From positions 1,798,001-1,862,000 of the forward strand of contig NZ_CP080382.1 of NCBI RefSeq assembly GCF_019443425.1: a stretch of 64,000 bases of DNA. The letters are read 5' to 3'. Positions 47,042 through 56,047 of the stretch are shown here, in pieces. The translations under genes were made by a program, and so were the position numbers. Positions within the stretch are counted from its first letter, which is position 1; every line of letters begins with the position of its first letter. Origin of the DNA: Arthrobacter sp. PAMC25284 (lineage in GTDB: Bacteria; Actinomycetota; Actinomycetes; Actinomycetales; Micrococcaceae). The notes beneath the pieces are model-generated. The model had not been told where the DNA came from, ran no database searches, and was given only the letters and a program-made list of their open reading frames with translations.

Positions 47042-47523
47042 ACCCGCGCATTGTGGTCTCCGCTGTCTGCGTCTTCGACGCTGCCGGACGGCTGCTGACT
47101 GTCCGGAAGCGCGGCACAGACAAATTCATGCACCCCGGAGGAAAGCCCGAGGCCGGCGAATCCGCGGCGGAGACCGCGGCCCGCGAGCTCGAGGAAGAGG
47201 TTGGGATCGTTGTGGCACCGGGCCGGCTCGAACTGCTGGGCGTCTGGCTCGCTGCAGCCGCCAACGAGACCGCGACCCAGATTGAGGCCACGGTCTTCAC
47301 TGCCCCCGGGGTGTGGAGCGCGCGGCCGGCGGCCGAAATCGCCGAGATCCGGTGGCTGGATCTGTCCGAAGCGCTGCCAGGCGACCTGGCCCCGCTGCTC
47401 ACGGACCATGTCCTGCCGGCCCTGGCCAACGCGCCCCGCGCTCTATGCGGCAGAGTCGACAGCCAGACTGAGGCGGTCGACCCCATGCATGGCGTCGGCG
47501 GCCCTGACCAGGGTCAAGTGTGA
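47038..47523 (+). CDS. NUDIX hydrolase
   Basis: A 161-residue pyrophosphohydrolase with an intact Nudix box: GGKPEAGESAAETAARELEEE-V-GI near residues 38-61. TTG 47038 is the start; GAAGGA lies eight bases before it and it overlaps the DUF6314 stop as TTGA. Residues after about 135 (CGRVDSQTEAVDPMHGVGG) have no family counterpart and are antisense to the end of the GH15 gene, giving an 81-bp convergent overlap. The natural stop may have been lost when the neighbouring DNA arrived. Substrate unknown. Confidence 0.85.
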   Translation: MNPRIVVSAVCVFDAAGRLLTVRKRGTDKFMHPGGKPEAGESAAETAARELEEEVGIVVAPGRLELLGVWLAAAANETATQIEATVFTAPGVWSARPAAEIAEIRWLDLSEALPGDLAPLLTDHVLPALANAPRALCGRVDSQTEAVDPMHGVGGPDQGQV

Positions 47524-49263
47524 GAATGCTTGGGGAAAGTTGCCGGCCATCCGTCGTTCGTCCGTTGCGTACTCTTCGCTAAGCAGACCGAGCTCGTTGC
47601 TAAGCCCAACGAGTTTGTCCATCAGGACCCTTGCCTCGGCCAGTCGACCTGTCCGCGCATATTGCTCCACGAGCCAGAATGAGCATGCGAGGAAGGGGTG
47701 TTCACCCGGCGCCAGGCCGTCAACGCCGCTCTCTGTTCGATAGCGCAGCAATAGGCCGTCGTCGGTGAGGAGCTCTTCTTCCAGCCGGGCGACTGTGCCG
47801 AGCATGTGCTCGTCGTCGTAGGCGAGAAAACCGACCTGTGGCATGACCAGTAACGCTGCGTCTGTTTGACCTCCGCCATAGGTCTGCGTAAAGGAGTCAA
47901 TCTTCCGGTCGAATCCCTCGCGCATTATCTCTTCACGCAACCGCTCTCGGAGATGCTCCCACTTCTTGGTGTCTCCGGGTAATCCGTGGATCCGTACCGC
48001 CCGGATCCCGCTGTTGAAGGCGGCCCACATCATCACTCGGGAATGGGTGAAGTACTGCGCCTCGCCGCGCATCTCCCAAAGGCCGAAGTCCCTGTCATCG
48101 AAGTGTTTTTCGACGAATCCCAAGAGCGCCCGCTGAAGGGCCCAGGAGAAATGGTCTTCCTTGCCTCCGGCCATACGCAGTCTTTCCAATGCCACCATCA
48201 CTTCGCCGACGACATCCGCCTGGAACTGCGAAACGGCCGCATTTCCAATGCGCACAGGCTTGGAGTCCGCATAACCAGCGAGGTGGTTGAGCTCGCGTTC
48301 AGGGAGTTCCCGTTCTCCCCCAACGCCGTACATGATCTGCATTTGCTCAGGATCGCCGGCCAGCGCCCGAAGGAGCCAGTTGCGCCATTGAAGTGCCTCT
48401 GTTTCATAGCCGTGGGTCAGCATCGACTCCAGTGTCAGGGCTGCATCGCGCAGCCAGCAGTATCGGTAGTCCCAGTTCCGGGGTCCGCCGAAATCCTCAG
48501 GGAGGGAAGTCGTGGGCGCTGCGACAATGCCGCCCGTTTCAAAATGCGTGAGGGCCCGCAGTACTAACAATGAACGCTTTACCGCGCCTCCATAGGCGCC
48601 GTCCTGCCGGCAGTGGCTTCCCCAGCGGCTCCAATACTCAGTGGCTTGTTCAAGGGCGACTTCGACGTCAACCGCTGGTGGCAAGGGGCGGTGCGAGGGG
48701 AACCAGTTTAGCTCAAAATCCACCTTCTCGCCCTTTGAAATGAGGAATTTTCCCTCGTGCCCGTGTGCATGGGCTTGTGGAAGATGAGGTCCTCGCAGTG
48801 CGAGAGCATCCGGACCGGCCATGGCCAACAGGACCGGTGCCGCCGTCGGCGCATTGTCGCGGATACGACGCATCCAAGGCAAGACTGTTGAATATCCTGG
48901 GCGGATCCGAAGTTCCTGGCGCATTTCGACGCTGCCGTCCAACCCGGTAACGCGGCGGACGAGGGACGAACCGTTATCGCCCACCGGCATGAAATCGGTA
49001 ACCAGGACGTTTCCGCCACTGGTCTTCCAGATGGTTTGGAGCACGAATGTCGAGTCAATATAGTGTCGATCGACAACGACAGCGCCTGGGTCGCTGGGAG
49101 CTAACAACCAGCGGCCGTTCTCTTCGGTGCCTACGATTCGGCTAAACACGGACGGTGAGTCAAAGCGCGGGAAACAGAGCCAGTCCACGCTGCCGTCCCG
49201 GGATATGAGCGGCCCGGTCTGGAGATCCGATAACAACGCATAGTCCTCTATGGGTGCATCCAT
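47443..49263 (-). CDS. GH15 family glycoside hydrolase (glucoamylase/trehalase-like)
   Basis: A 606-residue protein with an N-terminal beta-domain (MDAPIEDYALLSDLQTG) and an (alpha/alpha)6 barrel. GGPRNWDYRYCWLRDAALT near residue 258 and LLSEEYATDERRMAGNFPQAFSH-type sequence near 575 are the conserved active-site regions of bacterial GH15 proteins, some of which are trehalases. No signal peptide, so it acts in the cytoplasm. The gene is visibly less GC-rich than its neighbours, together with the tetR gene, which suggests recent transfer. Its 3' end overlaps the NUDIX gene. Confidence 0.88.
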   Translation of the reverse strand: MDAPIEDYALLSDLQTGPLISRDGSVDWLCFPRFDSPSVFSRIVGTEENGRWLLAPSDPGAVVVDRHYIDSTFVLQTIWKTSGGNVLVTDFMPVGDNGSSLVRRVTGLDGSVEMRQELRIRPGYSTVLPWMRRIRDNAPTAAPVLLAMAGPDALALRGPHLPQAHAHGHEGKFLISKGEKVDFELNWFPSHRPLPPAVDVEVALEQATEYWSRWGSHCRQDGAYGGAVKRSLLVLRALTHFETGGIVAAPTTSLPEDFGGPRNWDYRYCWLRDAALTLESMLTHGYETEALQWRNWLLRALAGDPEQMQIMYGVGGERELPERELNHLAGYADSKPVRIGNAAVSQFQADVVGEVMVALERLRMAGGKEDHFSWALQRALLGFVEKHFDDRDFGLWEMRGEAQYFTHSRVMMWAAFNSGIRAVRIHGLPGDTKKWEHLRERLREEIMREGFDRKIDSFTQTYGGGQTDAALLVMPQVGFLAYDDEHMLGTVARLEEELLTDDGLLLRYRTESGVDGLAPGEHPFLACSFWLVEQYARTGRLAEARVLMDKLVGLSNELGLLSEEYATDERRMAGNFPQAFSHLTLVRAADAMHGVDRLSLAVDSAA

Positions 49264-49386
49264 GCTCCACTAAATCACACCTTTTTCACATTAGGTTAGC
49301 CCCGCAGTATGTCCCGGTCGGCGCAGAACCGCCAGGCGTTACATGCTTCATCCGCGTTCCGGTTGAGCCCGGAAGCGGAGAAGGAA

Positions 49387-50010
49387 CTACCTCCGGGCGG
49401 CCAGGCCGGGTGAGTATTTCATCGTCGGGAGGGCGCTCTGCAGCATTCTTACCGACTCTTCCGCCAAGATGCCTTCTGGTGAATCATCCAGCGACAGCCA
49501 CTGCAGCATGAGACCGTCCAAGATGCCAATGAGCAGGCGGGAAAGGGTCTCAATATCAAAATCAAACTCCTCTCCTGTCCTGACTTCGCGAAGGAGCTGC
49601 GTGCAACCATCCAGGTACCGGCGGTAGACGCGCCTGGCCAGGTGTTGGGAGTCTGAACTTCGCATAGACCACAGCATGAGCTCGTAGGTGGCGAGCTGCA
49701 TTTCGCGACTGCTCTCAAACCACTTCGCGAAGGATCGCGTGATGTCGGCGAGGCCCTGATGGAGTCCCACTCCCTGCCTTACCCCGACACTGACCTCCGC
49801 CAGGCCTGTCGCCGTAATGGCCTCGTAGACGGCATGGAAGAGATCCTCCTTCGTCGCGAAGCAATAGTGAAGACTCGCGGTGGGCAGCTGAGCCATTTCG
49901 GCGATTCTGCGGGTAGTCGCTCTAGCCACACCTTCCCGGCTGATCACGGCAATTGCCGCGTCCACGAATTGTGTCCGGCGATAACTGACGGGCTGATGAT
50001 CCTGCGACAC
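49387..50010 (-). CDS. TetR-family regulator
   Basis: A 207-residue regulator with the TetR helix-turn-helix at about residues 12-58 (RRTQFVDAAIAVISREGV, TTRRIAEMAQLPTASLHYCF) and a helical ligand domain. Start GTG 50010 has GAGGAGG five bases upstream; the longer frame is not supported. Three ACTTGGCCA motifs in the 260 bp upstream, one a perfect palindrome, are probable operators. Composition is like the adjacent GH15 gene and unlike the region as a whole. It may control GH15, the small gene at 50269, or itself. Confidence 0.86.
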   Translation of the reverse strand: MSQDHQPVSYRRTQFVDAAIAVISREGVARATTRRIAEMAQLPTASLHYCFATKEDLFHAVYEAITATGLAEVSVGVRQGVGLHQGLADITRSFAKWFESSREMQLATYELMLWSMRSSDSQHLARRVYRRYLDGCTQLLREVRTGEEFDFDIETLSRLLIGILDGLMLQWLSLDDSPEGILAEESVRMLQSALPTMKYSPGLAARR

Positions 50011-50080
50011 ACTGCCTCCTCGCCGTTGGCTTCGTCGTGAAGGCCAGCGTCCCGGGTACGTCCTTTGATTCTTCAACCTT

Positions 50081-50231
50081 ACTTGGCCACCTGGCTATTT
50101 GGGCGGGCAACCAAGTACGAACCGAAAACTGGATCTGTCCATGTCACCCGCATGCTGCCCAACCCAGCTGCTCGTAGCGTCGTTTCAGACTCTTGACCAC
50201 TTGGCCAAGTTGTCCGTAGACTTGGCCATGT
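50081..50231. promoter_or_regulatory. Three ACTTGGCCA sites, candidate TetR operators
   Basis: ACTTGGCCA at 50081-50089, the perfect palindrome ACTTGGCCAAGT at 50199-50210, and ACTTGGCCATGT at 50220-50231. The latter two are 21 bp apart, two helical turns. One site is close to the tetR start and two precede the small gene at 50269. Binding is inferred from position and symmetry. Confidence 0.5.
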
Positions 50232-50268
50232 GATCAACTTCACTACGTAGCCAGAAAGGCAGGTCGAC

Positions 50269-50418
50269 ATGACACGGGAAGAAGCCTACGCAGGATGCCC
50301 CTCGGATTCGTACGTGGAATTTTATGGCGGCCAATGGCTCGTAGTCCCATTTGCGCCCGTCGAGCAGCCTGCCTTTTTTACGTGTCTGCCCGGCAACCGC
50401 CGGGTCGCCGGGCATTGA
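50269..50418 (+). CDS. Small hypothetical protein
   Basis: A 49-residue frame beginning MTREEAYAGCPSDSYVEFYG and ending NRRVAGH. Two ACTTGGCCA sites lie 40-70 bp upstream. AAAGG lies about ten bases before the ATG, which is only moderate support. No family is recognised, and it has neither signal peptide nor membrane helix. It is divergent from tetR. It could be a remnant of a longer gene. Confidence 0.4.
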   Translation: MTREEAYAGCPSDSYVEFYGGQWLVVPFAPVEQPAFFTCLPGNRRVAGH

Positions 50419-50645
50419 TCGCTTAGTCGACGAACCGCGATCCCGCCGTCACCTGATGAGCCCCCTGGGCCATCCGGCCAGGGTTTCGCTCGCTCCGGTA
50501 CTGCGGATCGCTTCCATCAGGGTCCGTCTGCGGGCTCCCGTTATCCGGGTCTGCGTGTCGCCCTGACCGGCCTCAACCTTCGGACAGCTTTCCGCCTTCC
50601 CGGCGGTGTTTCCCGAAGCCACCTCGCAGGCGGGAGTGCCCGGAT

Positions 50646-50672
50646 GGGCGGTTGTGGTGCCCACAACCGCCC
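50646..50672 (-). terminator. Hairpin downstream of the ABC exporter operon
   Basis: GGGCGGTTGTGG (50646-50657) and CCACAACCGCCC (50661-50672) form a perfect 12-bp stem with a three-base loop, about 30 bp beyond the leftward ABC gene stop. No T run. The 285 bp from 50419 to 50703 contain nothing else I can name. Confidence 0.65.
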
Positions 50673-50703
50673 CAATTCGCCCGGCTTAGCCTCAACTGCG
50701 CGC

Positions 50704-52617
50704 CTACAACTCCGGCACGGCTTCCTCAGCCACGGCACTGGCCTCGGCGAACTGGGTCCGGTACAGCTCGGCATAGCGTCCGTCGGCGGCCAGGAGTTCG
50801 TTGTGCGTGCCGCGTTCGACAATCGCTCCGTCCTCCACCACCAGGATGGCGTCGGCTGCACGGATCGTGGAGAGCCGGTGGGCGATCACGACGGCGGTGC
50901 GGCCCTCGAGCGCGGCGCCAAGGGCCTCCTGCACTGCCGCTTCATTGGTGGAGTCCAGGGCCGCCGTCGCCTCATCGAGGATCACGACGCGCGGTCCGGC
51001 GATGAGCAGCCTGGCGATGGTGAGCCGCTGGCGTTCGCCGCCGGAGAGCCGGTAGCCGCGCTCCCCCACGACTGTGTCCAGTCCGTCCGGCAGGGACCGG
51101 ATCATCTCTTCGAGCCGGGCCTGCCGCAGCACGTCCCACATCTGCTCCGCAGTGGCACCGGGGCGGGCCAGACGCAGGTTGGAGGCGATGCTCTCGTGGA
51201 ACAGGTGCCCGTCCTGGGTCACCATCCCAAGGGTTTCCCGCATCGAATCGAACGTGAGGTCACGGACGTCAACGCCGGTGCCCGGCCCGGTTCCACCGAA
51301 CCGGACGGCACCTGAATCGACGTCGTACAGCCGCGAAATCAACTGGGCAATTGTGGACTTGCCGGCGCCGGATGAGCCCACGAGGGCCACCGTCTGGCCG
51401 GGCTCGACCCGGAAGCTGAGGCCGTGGAGAACTTCTTCACCGCCACGGGTGTCGAGGGTGGAGACGTCCTCCAGCGAGGCGAGCGAGACCTTGTCCGCTG
51501 CCGGGTAGGCGAAGCGGACATCGTCGAACTCCACCGCGAGCGGGCCGGCCGGGGAAGTGACGGCGTCGGGCTTCTGGGCAATGAGAGGTTTGAGGTCGAG
51601 GATTTCAAAGACCCGTTCGAAGCTGACGAGCGCGCTCATAATCTCGACGCGGGCGTTGGAGAGCGCCGTAAGCGGTGCATAGAGACGGGTGAGCAGCAGC
51701 GCCAGGACAACGACGTCGCCCGCCGCGAGCTGCCCGGAGAGAGCCAGCACCCCGCCGAGGCCGTAGACCAGGGCGAGGGCCAGTGCGGAGACGAGCGTCA
51801 GAGCCGTGACGAAAGTGAACTGCAGCATCGCGGTGCGCACGCCGATGTCCCGGACCCTGCCGGCCCGCACAGCGAACTCCCGGGACTCCTCGTCCGGGCG
51901 GCCGAAAAGTTTCACCAGGGTGGCGCCGGGGGCGGAGAAACGCTCGGTCATCTGGGTGCCCATAGCGGCGTTGTGTTCGGCGGCTTCGCGGCGCAGATCG
52001 GCGAGTTTCGAGCCCATCCGGCGGGCTGGAATCAGGAAGATCGGCAGCAGGACCATGGAGAGCACGGTGACGAGCCAGGACTTGTCGAGCATCACCACGA
52101 GGGTCAGCGCCAGCGCCACGACGTTGCTGACCACCCCGGAGAGCGTTCCCGCGAACGCCGACTGGGCGCCGATGACGTCGTTGTTCAGCCGGCTGACCAG
52201 CGCACCGGTCCGGGTGCGGGTAAAGAAGGCGATCGGCATTTTCTGGACATGGTCGAAGACCTTGGTGCGCAGGTCAACGATCACGCCTTCGCCGATGGTG
52301 GAGGACATCCACCGGGTGACGAGGCCGATCCCGGCTTCGGCGACGGCCACGATGGCAATCAGCACGGCCAGCCAGATCACGACGCTCGGGGCGGAACTGG
52401 CGATGATCTCATCGACTACCTGGCCGGCGAGAACCGGGGTCGCCACGGCCAGGACGGCCATCACGATCGAGAGCAGCACAAAGGCGATCAGCCGGGTGCG
52501 GTACGGCCGGGCGAAGCCAAACACCCGCTTGAGGGTCTCCTTCGAGAACGGTTTGGAACCGCTGGAGGCGCGGGTGATGTTGTACAGGGAGCTCCAGGCG
52601 ACCCGGTCCATGCTCAT
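50704..52617 (-). CDS. ABC exporter (fused membrane and ATPase domains)
   Basis: A 637-residue half-transporter of the MsbA/LmrA type. Six helices lie in about residues 40-330, with coupling-helix regions such as MPIAFFTRTRTGALVSRLNND. The ATPase domain has Walker A GSSGAGKST near 413, signature YRLSGGERQRLT near 517 and Walker B VVILDEATAALDS near 540. It is translationally coupled to the ABC-F gene upstream by an ATGA overlap. Export of a drug, lipid or peptide is possible; the ABC-F partner hints at antibiotic tolerance. Confidence 0.9.
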   Translation of the reverse strand: MSMDRVAWSSLYNITRASSGSKPFSKETLKRVFGFARPYRTRLIAFVLLSIVMAVLAVATPVLAGQVVDEIIASSAPSVVIWLAVLIAIVAVAEAGIGLVTRWMSSTIGEGVIVDLRTKVFDHVQKMPIAFFTRTRTGALVSRLNNDVIGAQSAFAGTLSGVVSNVVALALTLVVMLDKSWLVTVLSMVLLPIFLIPARRMGSKLADLRREAAEHNAAMGTQMTERFSAPGATLVKLFGRPDEESREFAVRAGRVRDIGVRTAMLQFTFVTALTLVSALALALVYGLGGVLALSGQLAAGDVVVLALLLTRLYAPLTALSNARVEIMSALVSFERVFEILDLKPLIAQKPDAVTSPAGPLAVEFDDVRFAYPAADKVSLASLEDVSTLDTRGGEEVLHGLSFRVEPGQTVALVGSSGAGKSTIAQLISRLYDVDSGAVRFGGTGPGTGVDVRDLTFDSMRETLGMVTQDGHLFHESIASNLRLARPGATAEQMWDVLRQARLEEMIRSLPDGLDTVVGERGYRLSGGERQRLTIARLLIAGPRVVILDEATAALDSTNEAAVQEALGAALEGRTAVVIAHRLSTIRAADAILVVEDGAIVERGTHNELLAADGRYAELYRTQFAEASAVAEEAVPEL

Positions 52618-54308
52618 TTTTTGTTGCCTTTCGTGGCGTGTCCGCCGGCTGATGACGCACCGGCGCCGCCGGCGAGTTCGGTCACGATGCCGTTCTCCAC
52701 GTTCCAGCGCACGTCCAGCCGCACATTTTCCAGGAGACGGCGGTCGTGGGTAACGAGCAGCAGCGCGCCGTCGTAGCCCTCGAGGGCTTCCTCCAGCTGT
52801 TCGATCGCGGGCAGGTCCAGGTGGTTGGTGGGTTCGTCGAGCACCAGCAGGTTAACCCCGCGGGCCTGCAACAGGGCCAGGGCGGCCCGGGTCCGCTCTC
52901 CGGGGGAGAGGGAGTCCACCGAGCGGCCCGTGTGGTCTGCTTTGAGGCCGAATTTGGCCAGCAGGGTCCGCACTTCGGCCGGTGTCTGCTCCGTCAGCAC
53001 GGCTTCGACGGCGTCCCCGAGCATCAGGTGCCCGGCCAGCAGTCCGCGGGCCTGGTCGATTTCCCCGACTGCCACCGAAGCGCCCATGGAGGCGTCCCCC
53101 GCGTCGGGCGCCTGCACACCGAGCAGGAGCCGCAGCAGGGTCGATTTGCCGGCACCGTTGGGGCCGGTGATGCCAATCCGCTCACCCGCGTTGAGCTGGA
53201 GGTTTACCGGCCCGAGGGTGAAATCGCCTTGGCGGACGACGGCGTCGCGGAGGGTGGCGACGACGGCGCTGGAGCGCGGCGCCGTGCCGATGCTGAATTG
53301 GAGTTGCCATTCCTTGCGGGGTTCCTCGACGACGTCCAGGCGCGCGATCCGGGATTCCATCTGGCGGACCTTTTGGGCTTGTTTTTCCGAAGACTCGGTG
53401 CTCGCGGCCCGGCGGATCTTGTCATTGTCCGGGCTCTTCTTCATAGCGTTCCGCACCCCCTGGGAACTCCATTCGCGCTGGGTGCGGGCGCGCGAGACAA
53501 GGTCCGCCTTGGTGGACGCGAAGTCTTCGTACCGCTCGCGGGCGTGGCGCCGGGCGACGGCGCGTTCCTCGAGGAAGGCCTCGTAGCCGCCGTCGTACAC
53601 GGCCACGGAGTTCTGTGCGAGGTCGAGCTCCACAATGGTGGTCACGCAGCGGGCCAGGAACTCCCGGTCATGCGAGACCAGGACCACGCCGCCGCGCAGG
53701 CCCTGAACGAACGCCTCGAGCCGGGCGAGCCCGTTCAGGTCCAGATCGTTCGTTGGCTCGTCCAGCAGGACGATGTCGAAGCGGCTCAGCAGCAGCGCCG
53801 CGAGCGCGGCACGGGCCGCCTGCCCACCGGAAAGCCCCGTCATGTGCGCGTCCGGACCGATTTCCAGGCCGAGGTCGGCCAGAACCGGCGGAATCCGCTC
53901 TTCAAGGTCCGCGGCGCCGGAGGCCATCCAGCGGTCGAACGCCAAGGAGTAGGCATCGTCGGAGCCGGCGGCACCGGATCCCAGCGCCTCGGCCGTGGCT
54001 TCCATCTCCGCGGTGGCCTGGGCGCAGCCGGTCCGGCGGGCGATGTAGCCGGCGACGCTCTCGCCGTGGACCCGATCGTGTTCCTGCGGCAGCCAGCCGA
54101 CGAAGGCGTCTGACGGGGCGAGGCTGACGGTGCCCTCCTGCGGGGCGTCGACGCCGGCCAGGAGTCGCAGCAGGGTGGATTTTCCGGCGCCGTTGGCACC
54201 CACCACTCCCACGACGTCGCCGGGGGCGACGGTCAGGGAGAGCTTGGAGAAGAGTGTGCGGTGGTCGTGGCCACCGGAAAGATCTTTGGCAACAAGGGTT
54301 GCAGTCAT
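52614..54308 (-). CDS. ABC-F type ATPase
   Basis: A 564-residue soluble protein with two ABC domains and no membrane part. Walker A motifs are GANGAGKST near residue 38 and GPNGAGKST near 385; signatures are LSGGQAARAAL near 155 and LSPGERTRAAL near 480. The basic helical linker between domains (about 240-330) is the part that enters the ribosome in ABC-F proteins, several of which protect against antibiotics. It heads the operon with the ABC exporter. Which subtype it is cannot be told by eye. Confidence 0.88.
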   Translation of the reverse strand: MTATLVAKDLSGGHDHRTLFSKLSLTVAPGDVVGVVGANGAGKSTLLRLLAGVDAPQEGTVSLAPSDAFVGWLPQEHDRVHGESVAGYIARRTGCAQATAEMEATAEALGSGAAGSDDAYSLAFDRWMASGAADLEERIPPVLADLGLEIGPDAHMTGLSGGQAARAALAALLLSRFDIVLLDEPTNDLDLNGLARLEAFVQGLRGGVVLVSHDREFLARCVTTIVELDLAQNSVAVYDGGYEAFLEERAVARRHARERYEDFASTKADLVSRARTQREWSSQGVRNAMKKSPDNDKIRRAASTESSEKQAQKVRQMESRIARLDVVEEPRKEWQLQFSIGTAPRSSAVVATLRDAVVRQGDFTLGPVNLQLNAGERIGITGPNGAGKSTLLRLLLGVQAPDAGDASMGASVAVGEIDQARGLLAGHLMLGDAVEAVLTEQTPAEVRTLLAKFGLKADHTGRSVDSLSPGERTRAALALLQARGVNLLVLDEPTNHLDLPAIEQLEEALEGYDGALLLVTHDRRLLENVRLDVRWNVENGIVTELAGGAGASSAGGHATKGNKK

Positions 54309-54444
54309 TGGTTAATCCTCTCACCATGGCCCAAACCCGCGGCCCGCGGGGCCTGCGGCGGCAACCGGAATCTGCCGGGCGCAAGAGAACCCGCCGGTCC
54401 GGACTTGGGGGGTGTACGGACCAACGGGTTCAAGGATCTAGCAT

Positions 54445-54459
54445 AGTCTGAGTCAGACT
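54445..54459 (+). promoter_or_regulatory. AGTCTGA-G-TCAGACT palindrome in a divergent promoter region
   Basis: A perfect 7-bp inverted repeat around one base in the 221-bp gap between the ABC-F gene (leftward) and the unknown gene at 54530 (rightward). It is a candidate operator for either; no cognate regulator is identified except possibly the product of the gene at 54530. Confidence 0.35.
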
Positions 54460-54529
54460 TAGTCGTGAAATCGCCGCCAGGCCAAACACCGCGGCTCCCC
54501 GCCCCAATCGACGCTCCAGGAAGCCCTCG

Positions 54530-55276
54530 ATGCCGTTACCCGCCAAGGCGTTCCAGCACTGGCTCAACCGCGCCGCGCCGGGATTCAGCACGGCCGAGAT
54601 CTGCCGGGTCTCCGGGATCAAGCGAAGCACGTTGGCACAGCAGCTGGTCCGGGGAAAAGTCGCCGCAGCAACCGTGGTGGGCATCAGCCGCGGCCTCGGC
54701 CGGAGCCCGCTGGACGATCTGGCCTCGTTCGAGAAGTATGCCGACCTCAAAGGGAAGCGCCCCCCGACCCCGGCGGAGCTGGTCAGCCAGGTCGCCACCA
54801 TGGATCTGCTGCGCGCGGTCGTGGCGCGGTCCGGCCCGGCGCACCGCAGCAGCCGCGCCGTTGACGCGCCCGAGGCACCGGATGTGTTCAGTCCGGCCCC
54901 GCATCCCACGTCGGTCCGGAACTGGGTGGACGCGGTCGACGACGGCGAACTGCGGCACCGCGTCGCCGCTGCCACCGGGATCGCACCGCAGAATTTTTCC
55001 GCGCAACTCACGGCCAACAGGTTGTCACCGGAGCTCACCCTCGCAACCGCGCGCGCCGCCGGCGTGGGCTTCACCGGCGGCCTCGTCGCCACCGGACTTA
55101 TTACTGAGGCCGAGGCCGGCTGGGATCCGGCGGCGAAACAGTCCGCGGTGGCTTCGCTGTCCGACGGGGAGCTGGTGACGCTGGCCGGCGAACGGCTGCA
55201 AACCCTGGGCAAGGCGCTCCATCGGCAGGAGCAGGAACTCGCGCAAACACAGAAGATATGGGAAAACCTGGGATGA
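54530..55276 (+). CDS. Hypothetical protein, possible DNA-binding N-terminus
   Basis: A 248-residue soluble protein. Residues 18-60 (FSTAEICRVSGIKRSTLAQQ then GKVAAATVVGISRGLG) look like a helix-turn-helix of the XRE type, and residues 130-175 (VDDGELRHRVAAATGIAPQN, SPELTLATARAAG) may be a second similar unit. The end is a short coiled coil (LHRQEQELAQTQKIWENL). AGGAAG lies seven bases before the ATG. Its stop overlaps the start of the next membrane gene as ATGA. I do not recognise a named family; a regulator or phage-repressor-like role is inference. Confidence 0.68.
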   Translation: MPLPAKAFQHWLNRAAPGFSTAEICRVSGIKRSTLAQQLVRGKVAAATVVGISRGLGRSPLDDLASFEKYADLKGKRPPTPAELVSQVATMDLLRAVVARSGPAHRSSRAVDAPEAPDVFSPAPHPTSVRNWVDAVDDGELRHRVAAATGIAPQNFSAQLTANRLSPELTLATARAAGVGFTGGLVATGLITEAEAGWDPAAKQSAVASLSDGELVTLAGERLQTLGKALHRQEQELAQTQKIWENLG

Positions 55277-56010
55277 TCGCGATTCTGCAATGGACCACCC
55301 TGGCGGTGGGCGGCGGCCTGGCCCTTGCCCGCATTCCCAGCGTGCTGCGGGGCGAGAACAGGTCGCTGTTCTCCCTCTACGCGCTGATGACCCTGGCAGT
55401 CCTGCTCAGCATCGATGGCCCATACCTGGCCATCGACCAGGCCCTGGGCGGCCTGAACATCGCCAATCTGATACTCCGCTTCCTGATCTTCGGCACCGTC
55501 TTCTTCCTTGGTATCAGGATCGCCCGGGGCTTCGGCGCCGGGGATGCCCTGCGGCGCATCACGGGACCGGTCGGGATCGCGGTGGCGGCAGCCGCGTCAC
55601 TGGCCGTGATAGTGCTCTTCGCCATGATGGATACCGCCGGCTCGTCGGCGGGACTCGTCGCCGTCTTCGCCAAGGACCCCGGCCATGCAGCCCTTGTCGA
55701 GTACTACGGGGCGGCCGGACGCCTGTACCCCGCCTACGTCATGCTGGCCCTGCTGCCCGCCATGTTGCAGACCCTCCCCAGCCGGCTGCCCATCCTGGTG
55801 CGCTCGAGCGCGGCGCTTCTTGCCGCCGCTTCCGTGGCAATCACCCTGAGCCTGCTGTCCCCCGTCATTCCGCAGTCGCTGGAATTCCTGAGGTATCTCC
55901 TCAATTACTCCGCCATCTTGTGCCTCCTGACCGGGCTTGCCCTGATCTGGCTCTCGAAGTCCCTGGCGAAGCGGCTCAAGCAGACTGAACCCGCCGAGCT
56001 ACCAGCATGA
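55273..56010 (+). CDS. Hypothetical membrane protein (paralogue A)
   Basis: A 245-residue protein with seven likely helices, opening MIAILQWTTLAVGGGLALAR then IPSVLRGENRSLF. It is coupled to the upstream gene by a 4-bp overlap, and the next gene is clearly its paralogue (LQW, VLRG.NR, GPY..ID, GG.N..NLILR, TAGSSAGL, YGAAGRLYPAYV are shared). No family recognised. The ATG at 55273 is preferred over an upstream in-frame site because of the coupling and the position of the first helix. Confidence 0.75.
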   Translation: MIAILQWTTLAVGGGLALARIPSVLRGENRSLFSLYALMTLAVLLSIDGPYLAIDQALGGLNIANLILRFLIFGTVFFLGIRIARGFGAGDALRRITGPVGIAVAAAASLAVIVLFAMMDTAGSSAGLVAVFAKDPGHAALVEYYGAAGRLYPAYVMLALLPAMLQTLPSRLPILVRSSAALLAAASVAITLSLLSPVIPQSLEFLRYLLNYSAILCLLTGLALIWLSKSLAKRLKQTEPAELPA

Positions 56011-56047
56011 ACGCGGCGGAGCACACTCCCGGCGGAGAAGCCCGGCG

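Noticed and set aside
46446..50418. tRNA-Arg as an integration site for the lower-GC patch
   Set aside because: No second copy of the tRNA 3' end and no integrase were found between 46.5 and 50.7 kb.
50419..50703. Possible gene or RNA in the gap before the ABC exporter
   Set aside because: No frame with a start signal and no recognisable RNA fold beyond the hairpin at 50646-50672.
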